A program made the translations under genes and the position numbers. This document shows positions 8,373-17,798 of a DNA stretch of 64,000 nt, one piece after another (the stretch's first letter is position 1; each line of letters begins with the position of its first letter). The DNA comes from Flavobacteriaceae bacterium. Lineage in GTDB: Bacteria; Bacteroidota; Bacteroidia; Flavobacteriales; Flavobacteriaceae. The stretch lies in contig PKDU01000011.1 in the NCBI GenBank assembly GCA_002862705.1, positions 1 through 64,000 on the forward strand, written 5' to 3'. Under the pieces are notes generated by a model. The model saw only the letters and a list, made by a program, of their open reading frames with translations. It did not search any database and was not told the DNA's origin.

Positions 8373-10946
8373 GTGAACCCACGCACAAAACTTGAGCGTT
8401 ACGAACAAAACGTGCGCTCCAAATTCAAATTATACGACAGTATATTTTCGACCTTACCCTACTCTAACATAACCAACACGGCAACGCTTTTACCGCTGTT
8501 TGCCGATTCTTGTGTTGATGGCTATGAAAAGGGGCTAGACCCCAAGACGATTGTTGAAGGCTTCTTCGAACGCTATTTTCCCGATTATTCAGCAAAAGCG
8601 CAAATTGACTTGCTCTTCCGTTTTATTCAATTTATCGAAAGACGTGTAGTGCTTTTTGATGCCGTTGAAGATGCTGCTTTTGCGCATGTCAACAACATGA
8701 GTGGGGTGGGTACCATTCGTAATCTTAAGGAAGAAGCACAATCAAAACAAAAAGCCAAAGAGCTTAAGGCACTGCTTCAAGACATTAATGTGCGTCCAGT
8801 ACTAACAGCACATCCAACACAGTTCTATCCTGGTGCTGTCTTGGGTATTATTACGGACTTAGGCAAATGCATCCAAAAGAACGATTCGCAAGAAATCAAA
8901 CTTCTGTTGGCACAATTGGGACGTACGCCTTTTTTCAAAAAGAAAAAGCCAACCCCATTAGACGAAGCCAGAAGCTTGATATGGTATCTTTCTAATGTTT
9001 TCTATCCTGCCATTGGCGAAATTCAGGCCTATGTGCAACGCCATATTTTTAAAGACGAGCCATTGACGGGAAAAACCGTAAAGCTTGGTTTTTGGCCCGG
9101 TGGTGACCGTGACGGGAATCCATTTGTAACCACAGAAATCACGCGTAAGACTGCACAATTGCTCCGCAGTAGCATCATCCGTAATTACTACCGAGACGTC
9201 CGCACACTGCGCAGACGTTTGACTTTTGCCGGAGTGGAAGAGGCCGTTTTAGCCGTTGAGAAAAAATTATACGATAGCATTTTTACACTGGACAAGGCAC
9301 CCGCCATAAGTCTTGAAGACCTAAAAGCAAGCCTAGCGTCCATACTTACTGCAATCGAAGAACAATATCACGGTTTGTTTGCCAATGAATTACGCGACTT
9401 CATCGCAAAGGTCAACGTATTCGGCTATCACTTTGCGAGTTTAGACATTAGACAAGACTCTCGTGTTCATCACGACGCCTTTTTAAGCCTTTTAACGCAA
9501 ACAAATAAGAATGGGGTTACAGATGTTGGTTTTGACTATGTTAACGCTACTGAAGACGCACGTATCGATTTCCTTACTTCGCTAACCGGCGATGTTGATC
9601 CAGATAGCTTTGAAGACGAAACCGTTTGCAAAGCCCTTGGGTCTATCCGTGCGATGCGTGAAATTCAGCAAACCAACGGTGAGGCCGGCTGTAACCGATA
9701 CATCATCAGTAATAACCAAACCGCACAAAACATATTTGAGGTTTTTGCCATGATTCGCTTGAGTGATTGGGAAGCACCTGATGTTGATATAGTTCCGCTA
9801 TTTGAAACCATTCCTGATTTGGAAGTAGCGGTTTCTGTCATGGACAAGGTATACGGAAACCCCGTGTATCGTGAGCATTTGACTCGAAGGGGAGACAAAC
9901 AAACCATCATGCTTGGTTTCTCTGACGGCACCAAAGATGGGGGCTATTTGATGGCCAACTGGAGTATTTTTAAAGCCAAAGAAGAACTGACAGCGATCTC
10001 TCGTAAATACGGGATCAATGTTGCCTTTTTTGACGGTCGTGGTGGACCTCCAGCACGTGGTGGTGGTAATACCCACCAGTTCTACGCATCCATGGGGAAC
10101 AGCGTTGAAGCAGACGAAATACAACTCACCGTACAGGGACAAACCATCAGTTCCAACTTTGGTACTTTGGACACCTGTCGCTATAATTTAGAACAACTCT
10201 TAAGCTCGGGTATATCCAATCGCTTGTTTACATCGGATTCATCCGTTTTAAACGAGGAAGACAGAAAAACCATGACACAACTTGCGGAAGTTAGCTACGA
10301 AGCCTACAAGAGCTTTAAGGCCCATCCTAAGTTTTTACCGTATTTGGAGCACATGAGTACACTCCAATACTACGCCAAAACCAATATTGGATCACGTCCT
10401 TCTAAGCGTAAGTCCAGCAAGACATTGGACTTTTCTGCACTGCGCGCCATTCCCTTTGTGGGCAGCTGGAGCCAGTTGAAGCAAAATGTACCTGGATTTT
10501 TTGGTGTGGGTACTGCTTTGGAAAGCCTAGATAAGGCAGGAGATTTTGATAAAGCAAAGCAGTTGTATGACAACAATGCCTTCTTTAGAACCTTGATATC
10601 AAATTCCATGATGAGTCTGCAAAAATCCTTTTTCAAATTAACAGCCTATATGGAGCAGGATCCTGAATACGGCGCCTTTTGGAAATTGATTTATGCGGAA
10701 TATATGCGTTCAAAGGACTATATCCTTAAACTAACAGAAATGGACAGTCTCATGGAGGATCAGCCCGAAGGAAAGGCTTCGATTCACATGCGTGAGGAGA
10801 TTGTACAACCCTTGTTAACCATTCAACAGTATGCATTATTGACCATTCAAAACAACAAACTGAGCGCAAAAGAGCTTGATGTGATGGAAAAAATGGTGAC
10901 GCGTTCGTTGTTTGGAAATATCAACGCAAGTAGAAACTCTGCCTAA
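8373..10946 (+). CDS. ppc: Phosphoenolpyruvate carboxylase
   Basis: Carboxylates PEP with bicarbonate to oxaloacetate, replenishing the TCA cycle. The catalytic His is in VLTAHPTQ (His147). FWPGGDRDGNPFVT (about 239) and the FFDGRGGPPARGGG loop (about 552-565) are intact. MLGFSDGTKDGGY is also visible. Length is 857 aa, at the short end of bacterial PEPC (about 850-950). The start is a GTG at 8373, 9 bp after the Lrp-type gene. The C terminus is GNINASRNSA rather than the QNTG tail of enterobacterial enzymes, so allosteric control may differ. The TAA stop interlocks with the aroB stop (4 nt). Confidence 0.95.
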   Translation: MNPRTKLERYEQNVRSKFKLYDSIFSTLPYSNITNTATLLPLFADSCVDGYEKGLDPKTIVEGFFERYFPDYSAKAQIDLLFRFIQFIERRVVLFDAVEDAAFAHVNNMSGVGTIRNLKEEAQSKQKAKELKALLQDINVRPVLTAHPTQFYPGAVLGIITDLGKCIQKNDSQEIKLLLAQLGRTPFFKKKKPTPLDEARSLIWYLSNVFYPAIGEIQAYVQRHIFKDEPLTGKTVKLGFWPGGDRDGNPFVTTEITRKTAQLLRSSIIRNYYRDVRTLRRRLTFAGVEEAVLAVEKKLYDSIFTLDKAPAISLEDLKASLASILTAIEEQYHGLFANELRDFIAKVNVFGYHFASLDIRQDSRVHHDAFLSLLTQTNKNGVTDVGFDYVNATEDARIDFLTSLTGDVDPDSFEDETVCKALGSIRAMREIQQTNGEAGCNRYIISNNQTAQNIFEVFAMIRLSDWEAPDVDIVPLFETIPDLEVAVSVMDKVYGNPVYREHLTRRGDKQTIMLGFSDGTKDGGYLMANWSIFKAKEELTAISRKYGINVAFFDGRGGPPARGGGNTHQFYASMGNSVEADEIQLTVQGQTISSNFGTLDTCRYNLEQLLSSGISNRLFTSDSSVLNEEDRKTMTQLAEVSYEAYKSFKAHPKFLPYLEHMSTLQYYAKTNIGSRPSKRKSSKTLDFSALRAIPFVGSWSQLKQNVPGFFGVGTALESLDKAGDFDKAKQLYDNNAFFRTLISNSMMSLQKSFFKLTAYMEQDPEYGAFWKLIYAEYMRSKDYILKLTEMDSLMEDQPEGKASIHMREEIVQPLLTIQQYALLTIQNNKLSAKELDVMEKMVTRSLFGNINASRNSA

Positions 10947-11995
10947 TTCTGATAGAAATCAAAAGCCTCTAGGATAAGTTCTTCTGAAGCTGATTGGTTC
11001 CAAACCGGCTCACCTATGGATTTCAAAAGTACAAATAGTACATTACCATTTTCGTTTTTCTTATCGTGTGTAAGCAGTTTGATCACAGCGGTAATTGTGT
11101 CCTTGTCAAAGGAAATTTTGGGATAAATAGCGTGAAAAACGCTTTTGATTTCACGCGCTTTATCTGGCGACAAGCCGGATACCTTGACAGAGAGAAATGC
11201 TTCCAATATCATCCCTATTGCAATGGCTTCGCCGTGTAGCAATCTGGTTTTGTTCTGAGCTGTTAAAAAATGGGATTCTACCGCGTGTCCTAGCGTATGG
11301 CCAAAGTTTAAAATCTTACGTAATCCTTGCTCGTCAATATCCGCAGCGACTACTTTAGCCTTAACACCAACAGAGTGATGTATGTGTGGCAAGATTTCCT
11401 CTTTACTTAAGAAACCGCTTAATGCCTCAAAATAGGCAGGCTCTTGAATTAGTCCGTGTTTGAGCATTTCTGCATAACCGCTGCGGTATTCTGAATCGGG
11501 TAGGGTTCCCAAGAAATCGGTATCAACCAGTACCATTTTAGGTTCTCTAATAATACCTACTTGGTTTTTAAGTGCACCCAAATCAATGCCCGTTTTTCCA
11601 CCAACAGAAGCGTCTACCATGGCTAATAATGACGTTGGGATGTTGATAAAGTCAATGCCACGTTTAAAGGTGCATGCGACAAATCCGCCTAAATCGGTTA
11701 CCACTCCGCCTCCAATATTGATGAGTAAGCTTTTTCGGTCGGCGCCCATTTCAGATAGGCTATCCCAAAGCGAAACGCAGCTTTGAATGTGTTTGTTTTC
11801 TTCACCTGCTTGCATTTCAAGTGTCTTGAAATCGAACTGAATATTTGAACGCGCGTGTGGCAAACAATGCAAGCTGGTGTTGTTGTCTGTCAATACAAAA
11901 ACAGCAGAGTAGGCATTGGCCTTAACACAACTGTTGAGTGCATCCCAACAATCCGCTCCAAAAAGGACTTCACTATATTTTGTTTTAACAACCAT
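10943..11995 (-). CDS. aroB: 3-dehydroquinate synthase
   Basis: Second step of the shikimate pathway, converting DAHP to 3-dehydroquinate with NAD+ and a divalent metal. The nucleotide-binding GGGVVTDLGGFVACTFKRGI (about 96-115), NIPTSLLAMVDASVGGKTGID (about 117-137), KHGLI and the metal-ligand region ILNFGHTLGHAVE are all present. The 350 aa match the family. It converges on ppc with a 4-nt overlap at the stops and is divergent from proline dehydrogenase across a 78-bp gap. It is a stand-alone aro gene here; aroC lies 31 kb away. Confidence 0.95.
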   Translation of the reverse strand: MVVKTKYSEVLFGADCWDALNSCVKANAYSAVFVLTDNNTSLHCLPHARSNIQFDFKTLEMQAGEENKHIQSCVSLWDSLSEMGADRKSLLINIGGGVVTDLGGFVACTFKRGIDFINIPTSLLAMVDASVGGKTGIDLGALKNQVGIIREPKMVLVDTDFLGTLPDSEYRSGYAEMLKHGLIQEPAYFEALSGFLSKEEILPHIHHSVGVKAKVVAADIDEQGLRKILNFGHTLGHAVESHFLTAQNKTRLLHGEAIAIGMILEAFLSVKVSGLSPDKAREIKSVFHAIYPKISFDKDTITAVIKLLTHDKKNENGNVLFVLLKSIGEPVWNQSASEELILEAFDFYQN

Positions 11996-12073
11996 ATCGG
12001 TTGGCGAAAATACTGCCTTTTTGGTTTATTTTCCTAATTTTGAGAAGTACTTCATATTTTAAACAACCCTTAT

Positions 12074-13234
12074 TTGGACCATACATTGCCGCAATATCCG
12101 CATAAATCAACACGAGAATTAAGGGCTTCGCTCTTTTTGTTCCGTTTGCTTTCGAGAGGCTTTGTTGTGCGTGCTTCTCTATACGTGTGGCGGTTTTTAC
12201 AAAGCATTCGTTTCCCTGTGAAATACCTTATTAGCTTCACAGGTTATGAGCAGTTTTGTGCAGGGCAAGACGTTTCTTCATGTGCATCCATGACAGAAAA
12301 ACTTGCGAAACACCAGATCTTCAGCGTATTGGATTACGCAAATGAACACGCAACATCAGCAATCGATTACGACCACAATGCTGCAGTGGTTTTGGAAACC
12401 ATAGAAGCGGCTAAAAACAATAGGGCATATCCGTTTGCCGTAGTCAAGCCCAGTGCCATAGGTTCCTTCGAATTGTACCAAAAAATGGGGGCAGGGCATA
12501 AACTTACGGCAAGCGAACAACTTATTTGGACTGCTATGCAGCAGCGTTTTGATCAATTGGCAAATGCAGCTGCACAAGCAGCTGTTGTATTGATGATTGA
12601 TGCGGAAGAAAGCTGGATTCGAGATGGTGTGGACTTATTGGTATTGCCTTTGCTTGTGAAATACAATTGCGATAAAGTCGTTTTGGCGCTAACCATTCAA
12701 TTGTATTTAAAGGATAGAAACATCGTTTATAAAAGCCTTTTGAAGGATGCTGATGATAAAGGGTATGTATTGGGTGTAAAACTCGTTAGAGGTGCTTATA
12801 TGGAAAAAGAACGCAGCAGGGCAACAGCCCTAAACATGAGTGCTCCCGTCTGCGCAACCAAAGCTGCAACAGACATGCAATACCGGGACGCCCTTCAAAA
12901 CGCCATGCAAGCCGTAGACAAACACTTCTGCATCGTGGCTACACACAACCAATCGGATATCAATTGGGTGGTTGATTACTGTGCTGAAAACAATATTTCC
13001 TTGGGGAATGCCAATCTTTGGTTTAGTCAGCTGTATGGCATGCGCGATTATATTTCCTTTTCTCTTGCAAAACAAGGTGCCAATGTTTTTAAATATGTGC
13101 CCTTTGGCCCTTTGGCCCAGGCCGTACCCTATTTGATTAGACGTGCATTAGAGAACAGCGCCGTGAAGTCGCAGACACTGCAAGAATGTTTGATGTTAAA
13201 AAAAGAACTGCGGCGTAGAAAACTCAACGGCTGA
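12074..13234 (+). CDS. Proline dehydrogenase (monofunctional)
   Basis: FAD-dependent oxidation of proline to pyrroline-5-carboxylate, the first step of proline catabolism. The protein has the proline-oxidase TIM-barrel pattern: IFSVLDYANEH (about 77-87), the strand KGYVLGVKLVRGAYMEKER (about 235), VATHNQSD, a QLYGMRD segment and the terminal KYVPFGPLAQAVPYLIRRALEN, whose paired arginines (RR) bind substrate. At 386 aa it lacks the P5C-dehydrogenase half of PutA. No ATG fits the N terminus; TTG at 12074 is the likely start. Its 3' end overlaps the opposite-strand gene by 11 nt. Confidence 0.92.
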   Translation: MDHTLPQYPHKSTRELRASLFLFRLLSRGFVVRASLYVWRFLQSIRFPVKYLISFTGYEQFCAGQDVSSCASMTEKLAKHQIFSVLDYANEHATSAIDYDHNAAVVLETIEAAKNNRAYPFAVVKPSAIGSFELYQKMGAGHKLTASEQLIWTAMQQRFDQLANAAAQAAVVLMIDAEESWIRDGVDLLVLPLLVKYNCDKVVLALTIQLYLKDRNIVYKSLLKDADDKGYVLGVKLVRGAYMEKERSRATALNMSAPVCATKAATDMQYRDALQNAMQAVDKHFCIVATHNQSDINWVVDYCAENNISLGNANLWFSQLYGMRDYISFSLAKQGANVFKYVPFGPLAQAVPYLIRRALENSAVKSQTLQECLMLKKELRRRKLNG

Positions 13235-13547
13235 AGTAAGCCGTATCTGTACATTTTTTGACTGAAAAGAGTTTGTCATCAATTTCCATGACGTACACAT
13301 TGCAAGAATCTGTGCCAATGTTACTCTCGCTAAAGTCCACGGATGTTCTGGCAAACCATTGCACGGTATCTTGGATGGGGTAGAAGTCCTTTTCAAACAC
13401 CCATTCCTTCTTCTTAATATCGTTTTTAACCCGTGCCGATGGACTGTAGTTACACTGCGTTCTTTTTCCGTTGAAGAAGAAAAACAAAAAAATAAGCCCA
13501 ACTGAAAAGCCGCCTAAATAATAACCCAATCTCTTTATAAAACTCAT
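13224..13547 (-). CDS. Small membrane-anchored protein, DUF4258-like
   Basis: 107-aa protein with one N-terminal hydrophobic segment (about 9-26, GYYLGGFSVGLIFLFFFFNG), followed by a soluble part containing NYSPSARVKNDI and DFSESNIGTDSCNVYVME. The topology suggests a membrane anchor with the rest outside the cytoplasm. From memory it resembles the short proteins assigned to DUF4258 beside tsaE in flavobacteria, but this is not certain. The start overlaps the tsaE stop by 4 nt, so the two are co-translated. The function is unknown. Confidence 0.65.
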   Translation of the reverse strand: MSFIKRLGYYLGGFSVGLIFLFFFFNGKRTQCNYSPSARVKNDIKKKEWVFEKDFYPIQDTVQWFARTSVDFSESNIGTDSCNVYVMEIDDKLFSVKKCTDTAYFSR

Positions 13548-13948
13548 ATGAATGAAATGTTTCTAGCGCTGTCGTTTATATGTTTCAATGTTATGGTGTG
13601 GTGCGGTTGTGTTATTAGCGCCATGGCTATTTCTGGCCATTCGATAAAGCAGTAATCTCCGCTGTGCAAGTATTCTTCAAACCCAAATTCTTGCAATTCC
13701 GTTTCATTTTCAATGCGATATAAATCCAAATGAAAGGCCGAAGCATTTGCCACGCTGATCTCGTTCACTATTCCAAAAGTAGGGCTTGAAACTTCCTCAT
13801 TGCTACCCAACTGTTTGACTATTGCCTTCACGAGCGTTGTTTTACCTGCGCCCAAATCTCCTTTGAGTAACACAATTTTATGCTCAAATACCGCAACCAG
13901 CGATTTGGCGATTGCGTCAAGTTGACTTAAATCATAATCTTGTACCAT
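13544..13948 (-). CDS. tsaE: tRNA threonylcarbamoyladenosine synthesis ATPase TsaE
   Basis: 134-aa P-loop ATPase needed, with TsaB, TsaC and TsaD, to make t6A37 in ANN-decoding tRNAs. The Walker A is GDLGAGKTT (30-38), followed by the family segments VSSPTFGIVNEI and FHLDLYRI and the FIEWPE block. The ATG at 13948 gives the usual N terminus (MVQDYDLSQL); the open frame extends upstream into porX but that part has no homology. It lies 14 nt downstream of porX on the same strand, and its stop overlaps the next gene by 4 nt. Confidence 0.93.
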   Translation of the reverse strand: MVQDYDLSQLDAIAKSLVAVFEHKIVLLKGDLGAGKTTLVKAIVKQLGSNEEVSSPTFGIVNEISVANASAFHLDLYRIENETELQEFGFEEYLHSGDYCFIEWPEIAMALITQPHHTITLKHINDSARNISFI

Positions 13949-13962
13949 AAAGCAAAAGTAAA

Positions 13963-15510
13963 CTACTTGGGAGAAAACACCGCAAAAGGAATGCACATCT
14001 CTTCCAATGAAATGCCACCGTGTTGGTAGGTGTTGCGAAAATGGTTTACAAAGTGATGGTAGCGTGTAGGGTAAATCAGGTAGTAGTGTTCTTTGGCAAA
14101 GGCAAAAGAACTGCTCATGTTGATGGAAGGCAGTCCAAAACTTTTGGGGTCTGAAACCATCATTACGTGCTTGTCATCTGTTTTAAGTCGTCGCCCTGTT
14201 TTGTAGCGAATATTCGTACTGGACTCACGATCGCCAATTATTTTAGCAGGTTGCTCCACATTTATGGTGCCGTGATCTGTGGTAATAATAAGCTGATAGC
14301 CTTTTTGTTGTGCGGATTTAATAATGTCTAGCAAAAGGCTGTTTTGAAACCAGCTCTTAGTAAGCGAACGGTATGCCTTATCGGAATTTGCCAGTTCTTT
14401 AATTACATCCATCTCCGTTTTGGCGTGTGAAATCATGTCCACAAAATTATAGACAAGGACTTGAAGGCCATCTGCGGGATCTGCCTTAAGCGTATCTAAA
14501 AACTTACGGGCTTCATGAGGCTTGTTTACTTTAGTATAGGCGTGTTTTATTTTTAACCCTAAGCGATCCAATTGAGCACCCAAAAATTCGTGCTCATGCA
14601 TGTTTTTACCCCCTTCATCGATGTCATTTTTCCACCATTGTGGATGTTTTGCCTCCATTTCAGCAGGTAGTAGTCCAGCAAAAAAGGCATTGCGTGCATA
14701 CTGAGTGGCCGTTGGAAGTATACTAAAATATGCGGTTTCCATATCTGTTTTGTAGTAAGGCGCAATAATGGGAGATATGGAAATAAACTGATCGTATCGC
14801 AGGTTGTCAATCATCAGCAACAGTGTCGGCTTCTGGTTTATTTTGGGTGCAACCAGCTTTTTAAACACTTGATTTGAAAAAAGTTTTTCCGCTTCTTCAT
14901 CAAAGAGTAAATCGGCATAATGCTTTTCAATAAATCGTGAGAAAGCAATATTGGCTTCCGTTTTCTGATAGGTAAATATTTCTTTGAGCTCTGGCGAATC
15001 AACACTGTCGATTTCCATTTCCCAGTACAAGATTTTTTGATATACATCACTCCAGCCACTCAGCGATTCCGCTTCCATCGAGGCTGTGCTTAATTGCCGA
15101 AACGACTGCTGATAGGTCGCAATTGTTTTTTCGGTCACGAGTTTACTGGCATCCAAATTCTTTTTGAGGGCGAGTAAAATTTGATTTGGATTTACAGGCT
15201 TAATGAGATAGTCGGCTATTTTGGCGCCAATGGCTTCCTCCATGATGTTTTCTTCCTCACTTTTGGTAATCATGATGACTGGTAGTCCTGGGTGGACTTG
15301 TTTAATTTCACTCAACACTTCTATGCCTGACATACCGGGCATGTTTTCGTCCAATAAAACGATATTAAAACTGCTGTCTTTTAGTAGCGATAAGGCGTCT
15401 TGACCACTGTGTGCTTTTGTGACTTGATAGCCCTTTTGGTTCAGGAAAATAATGTGGGCTTCTAACAAATCTATCTCATCGTCAATCCACAAAAGTTCAA
15501 TCGGCTGCAT
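13963..15510 (-). CDS. porX: PorX-type response regulator with PglZ domain
   Basis: 515-aa two-domain protein. Residues 5-120 form a CheY-like receiver with Asp10/Asp11, phosphoacceptor Asp54 (LLDENMPGMSG) and Lys104 (IKP). The rest is an alkaline-phosphatase-superfamily PglZ domain with metal-site segments TLLLMIDNLRYDQF, FVDMISHA and ITTDHGTINV. PorX controls type IX secretion genes with PorY and SigP in Porphyromonas, and its PglZ domain has been reported to act on nucleotide substrates. The start at 15510 gives MQPIELLWIDDE; the longer frame adds only non-homologous residues. It is divergent from the HD gene and upstream of tsaE. Confidence 0.92.
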   Translation of the reverse strand: MQPIELLWIDDEIDLLEAHIIFLNQKGYQVTKAHSGQDALSLLKDSSFNIVLLDENMPGMSGIEVLSEIKQVHPGLPVIMITKSEEENIMEEAIGAKIADYLIKPVNPNQILLALKKNLDASKLVTEKTIATYQQSFRQLSTASMEAESLSGWSDVYQKILYWEMEIDSVDSPELKEIFTYQKTEANIAFSRFIEKHYADLLFDEEAEKLFSNQVFKKLVAPKINQKPTLLLMIDNLRYDQFISISPIIAPYYKTDMETAYFSILPTATQYARNAFFAGLLPAEMEAKHPQWWKNDIDEGGKNMHEHEFLGAQLDRLGLKIKHAYTKVNKPHEARKFLDTLKADPADGLQVLVYNFVDMISHAKTEMDVIKELANSDKAYRSLTKSWFQNSLLLDIIKSAQQKGYQLIITTDHGTINVEQPAKIIGDRESSTNIRYKTGRRLKTDDKHVMMVSDPKSFGLPSINMSSSFAFAKEHYYLIYPTRYHHFVNHFRNTYQHGGISLEEMCIPFAVFSPK

Positions 15511-15515
15511 ATATG

Positions 15516-15523
15516 TATCTTTG
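15516..15523 (+). promoter_or_regulatory. -7 promoter element of the HD gene
   Basis: TATCTTTG matches TAnnTTTG exactly and lies 18 bp before the GTG start at 15542. No TTG is seen at the expected -33 position. Confidence 0.45.
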
Positions 15524-15541
15524 TACGTAATTTTTTCTATT

Positions 15542-16759
15542 GTGAAACTCACTCAATACAACGACCCAATTTACGGTTTTATTACAATCCCAACTCCGTT
15601 TATTGGCAAACTTATCAATCATCCCTACGTGCAGCGCTTGCGTAGGATAAAACAGATGGGCTTATCTTTTTTGGTATTCACCGCAACAGAGCACACCCGC
15701 TTTCAACACGCTTTGGGTGCCATGCATTTGGCTACCAAAGCAGTAGCAAGCCTTCGCAAACAAGGAATTCAGATAAATGACAGCGAAGCTGAAGCGCTCT
15801 ACGCAGCATTACTCTTACACGACATTGGACACGGCCCTTTTTCACATGCACTTGAACATGCGTTACTGCCTGATACGGCACACGAAACAATATCTTTGGC
15901 ACTCATGCGTGATATGAATCGTGAACTTGAAGGTCAACTTGATTTAACGATTCAAATGTTTACCAACAAATACGCACGCGGATTTTTTAACCAACTTATT
16001 TCCTCGCATATCGATTTGGACAGGTTGGACTATTTAAAGCGAGACAGTTTTTACTCTGGGGTTACAGAGGGCAACATCAACTCTGAACGCTTGATTACCA
16101 TGATGACAGTGAGGGAGGATACCTTAGTCTTTTTTACCAAGGCCATTCATTCTATTGAAAAGTTTTTACTCGCCCGCCGTATGATGTATTGGTCGGTTTA
16201 CCTGCATAAAACAAGCTTTGTTGCTGAGGAATTGTTGATACGCTTTTTTAAGCGTTTTGAACAGTTGGATGATGCAACCAAGACTTCTTTAGGTACCGTT
16301 GCCTTAGCAGGCATTGCAAACAATAAAAATGCGGAATTAGAGGATAAAATTTCATATTTCATAGCATTAGACGATAACGATATTTGGGTTACCCTTAAGG
16401 CAGCAAGCCATAGCGATGACTCCATTTTGGCTGCACTGGCAAACATGATTTTAAATCGTGATTTACTCAAAATTCATATTGCCAACCAACCCATTAGTAA
16501 AACTGAGCTGACAGCCAAACGACAGTTTTTTATGGATAAGCTTGGTTTCTCGGCAACGGAAATTGATTATTTCGTTTTTGCTGGAAGCCTAAGCACACAG
16601 GGCTATAATTTAGAGGAGCAACCCATTAAATTATGTTCTCTCGATGGCGCGCTGACGTTATTCGATGCTTCTTCTGAAAAAGCACATTTCCCCATACTCG
16701 CGAGAAAGGATTACAAGTACTTCTTGGCATTCCCGAAACAAGACGGATATTTTTCGTAA
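15542..16759 (+). CDS. HD-superfamily phosphohydrolase
   Basis: 405-aa protein of the HD superfamily, related to deoxynucleotide triphosphohydrolases. The metal ligands are visible: the first His in HTRFQHALGAMHLA (about residue 49), the HD pair in LLLHDIGHGPFSHALEH (about 98-114), and the distal Asp in SSHIDLDRLDYLKRD. The start is a GTG at 15542 (VKLTQYNDPIYGF); the frame runs further upstream but that part overlaps the start of divergent porX. The substrate is unknown; a (d)NTP or related phosphate ester is the family expectation. The order porX, HD gene, lpxD is one I recall from other flavobacteria. Confidence 0.85.
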   Translation: MKLTQYNDPIYGFITIPTPFIGKLINHPYVQRLRRIKQMGLSFLVFTATEHTRFQHALGAMHLATKAVASLRKQGIQINDSEAEALYAALLLHDIGHGPFSHALEHALLPDTAHETISLALMRDMNRELEGQLDLTIQMFTNKYARGFFNQLISSHIDLDRLDYLKRDSFYSGVTEGNINSERLITMMTVREDTLVFFTKAIHSIEKFLLARRMMYWSVYLHKTSFVAEELLIRFFKRFEQLDDATKTSLGTVALAGIANNKNAELEDKISYFIALDDNDIWVTLKAASHSDDSILAALANMILNRDLLKIHIANQPISKTELTAKRQFFMDKLGFSATEIDYFVFAGSLSTQGYNLEEQPIKLCSLDGALTLFDASSEKAHFPILARKDYKYFLAFPKQDGYFS

Positions 16760-16764
16760 TTTTG
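16757..16764 (+). promoter_or_regulatory. -7-like element just before lpxD
   Basis: TAATTTTG matches TAnnTTTG, begins at the stop codon of the HD gene and lies only 5 nt before the lpxD ATG. If used, the lpxD transcript would be almost leaderless. No good -33 TTG is found at 17-23 nt. Confidence 0.35.
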
Positions 16765-16769
16765 CACCT

Positions 16770-17798
16770 ATGAAATTTAATGCCACCCAAATAGCGGAAC
16801 TGGTTTCTGGCACTGTTGATGGTGACCCTAAAGCAGAGGTTTCTAAATTGTCTAAAATTGAAGAAGGAACAAAAGGAAGTTTGTCTTTTCTAGCCAATCC
16901 CAAATACACCCCTTTTTTATACAGTACAGCTGCAACCATAACTTTGGTCAGTGATGACTTTGTGGCTGAAAAAGATTACAAAACAACCCTTGTTCGTGTG
17001 GCCGACCCTTATGAGGCCTTTTCAAAGTTGTTAAATCACTATAACAAAATCAAGCATGTGCCTACGCCCAGCGTGTCTGAAAAGGCATTTGTTTCAGAGG
17101 ATGCGTCCTGCTCAGACGGTGTATCAATCGGAGATAATGCACACATTGGTGCCCATACGACCATCGGAAAAAACTGTGTGATCCAACCACAAGTATTTAT
17201 TGGTGAAAACGTCACCATAGGTGATAACACCATTATCCATGTTGGTGCACGCATTATTGACGACACCGTTATCGGAAGCGATTGTGTAATTCAAAATAAC
17301 GCCGTTATTGGTGCCGATGGTTTCGGGTGGGCGCCCAATGAAAGCGGTTCATACGATAAGGTTCCACAAACTGGCAATGTAGTTCTTGGCAACCACGTTG
17401 ACATTGGCGCAAACACCACGATTGACCGCGCAACACTTGGATCAACGCGTATTGGAGACGGAGTTAAGCTTGACAACCTTATCCAAATAGGACATAATGT
17501 TGAAATCGGCGCACATACTGTTATTGCGGCACAAACAGGTATTGCAGGATCAACCAAGATAGGGACGCACTGCCAAATTGGTGGACAGGTTGGTATTAGC
17601 GGTCATTTGACCATTGGAAACCGTGTTGGTATTCAAGCCAAGTCCGGTATTTTGAAAAACATTAAAGACGATTCAAAAATCATGGGTTATCCGGCCTTTG
17701 ATTATACAGCATTTAACAAGTCGTATGTGCATTTTAGAAATTTACATACGCATATTACTGATTTGCAATCCCTAAAAAAGAAACTTAACCATGACTAA
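16770..17798 (+). CDS. lpxD: UDP-3-O-acylglucosamine N-acyltransferase
   Basis: Third enzyme of lipid A synthesis, which adds the N-linked 3-hydroxyacyl chain. The 342-aa product has the LpxD N-terminal domain (FNATQIAELVSGTVDGD, about 1-100) and then a left-handed beta-helix of hexapeptide repeats (VSIGDNAHIGAHTTIGKN and so on). The catalytic-His context is IQIGHNVEIGAHTVI, about residue 240. The ATG at 16770 is chosen because the upstream extension has no homology and overlaps the HD gene. The 3' end overlaps lpxC-fabZ by 8 nt. It heads the cluster lpxD, lpxC-fabZ, lpxA, efp, sucD, fabG. Confidence 0.95.
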   Translation: MKFNATQIAELVSGTVDGDPKAEVSKLSKIEEGTKGSLSFLANPKYTPFLYSTAATITLVSDDFVAEKDYKTTLVRVADPYEAFSKLLNHYNKIKHVPTPSVSEKAFVSEDASCSDGVSIGDNAHIGAHTTIGKNCVIQPQVFIGENVTIGDNTIIHVGARIIDDTVIGSDCVIQNNAVIGADGFGWAPNESGSYDKVPQTGNVVLGNHVDIGANTTIDRATLGSTRIGDGVKLDNLIQIGHNVEIGAHTVIAAQTGIAGSTKIGTHCQIGGQVGISGHLTIGNRVGIQAKSGILKNIKDDSKIMGYPAFDYTAFNKSYVHFRNLHTHITDLQSLKKKLNHD

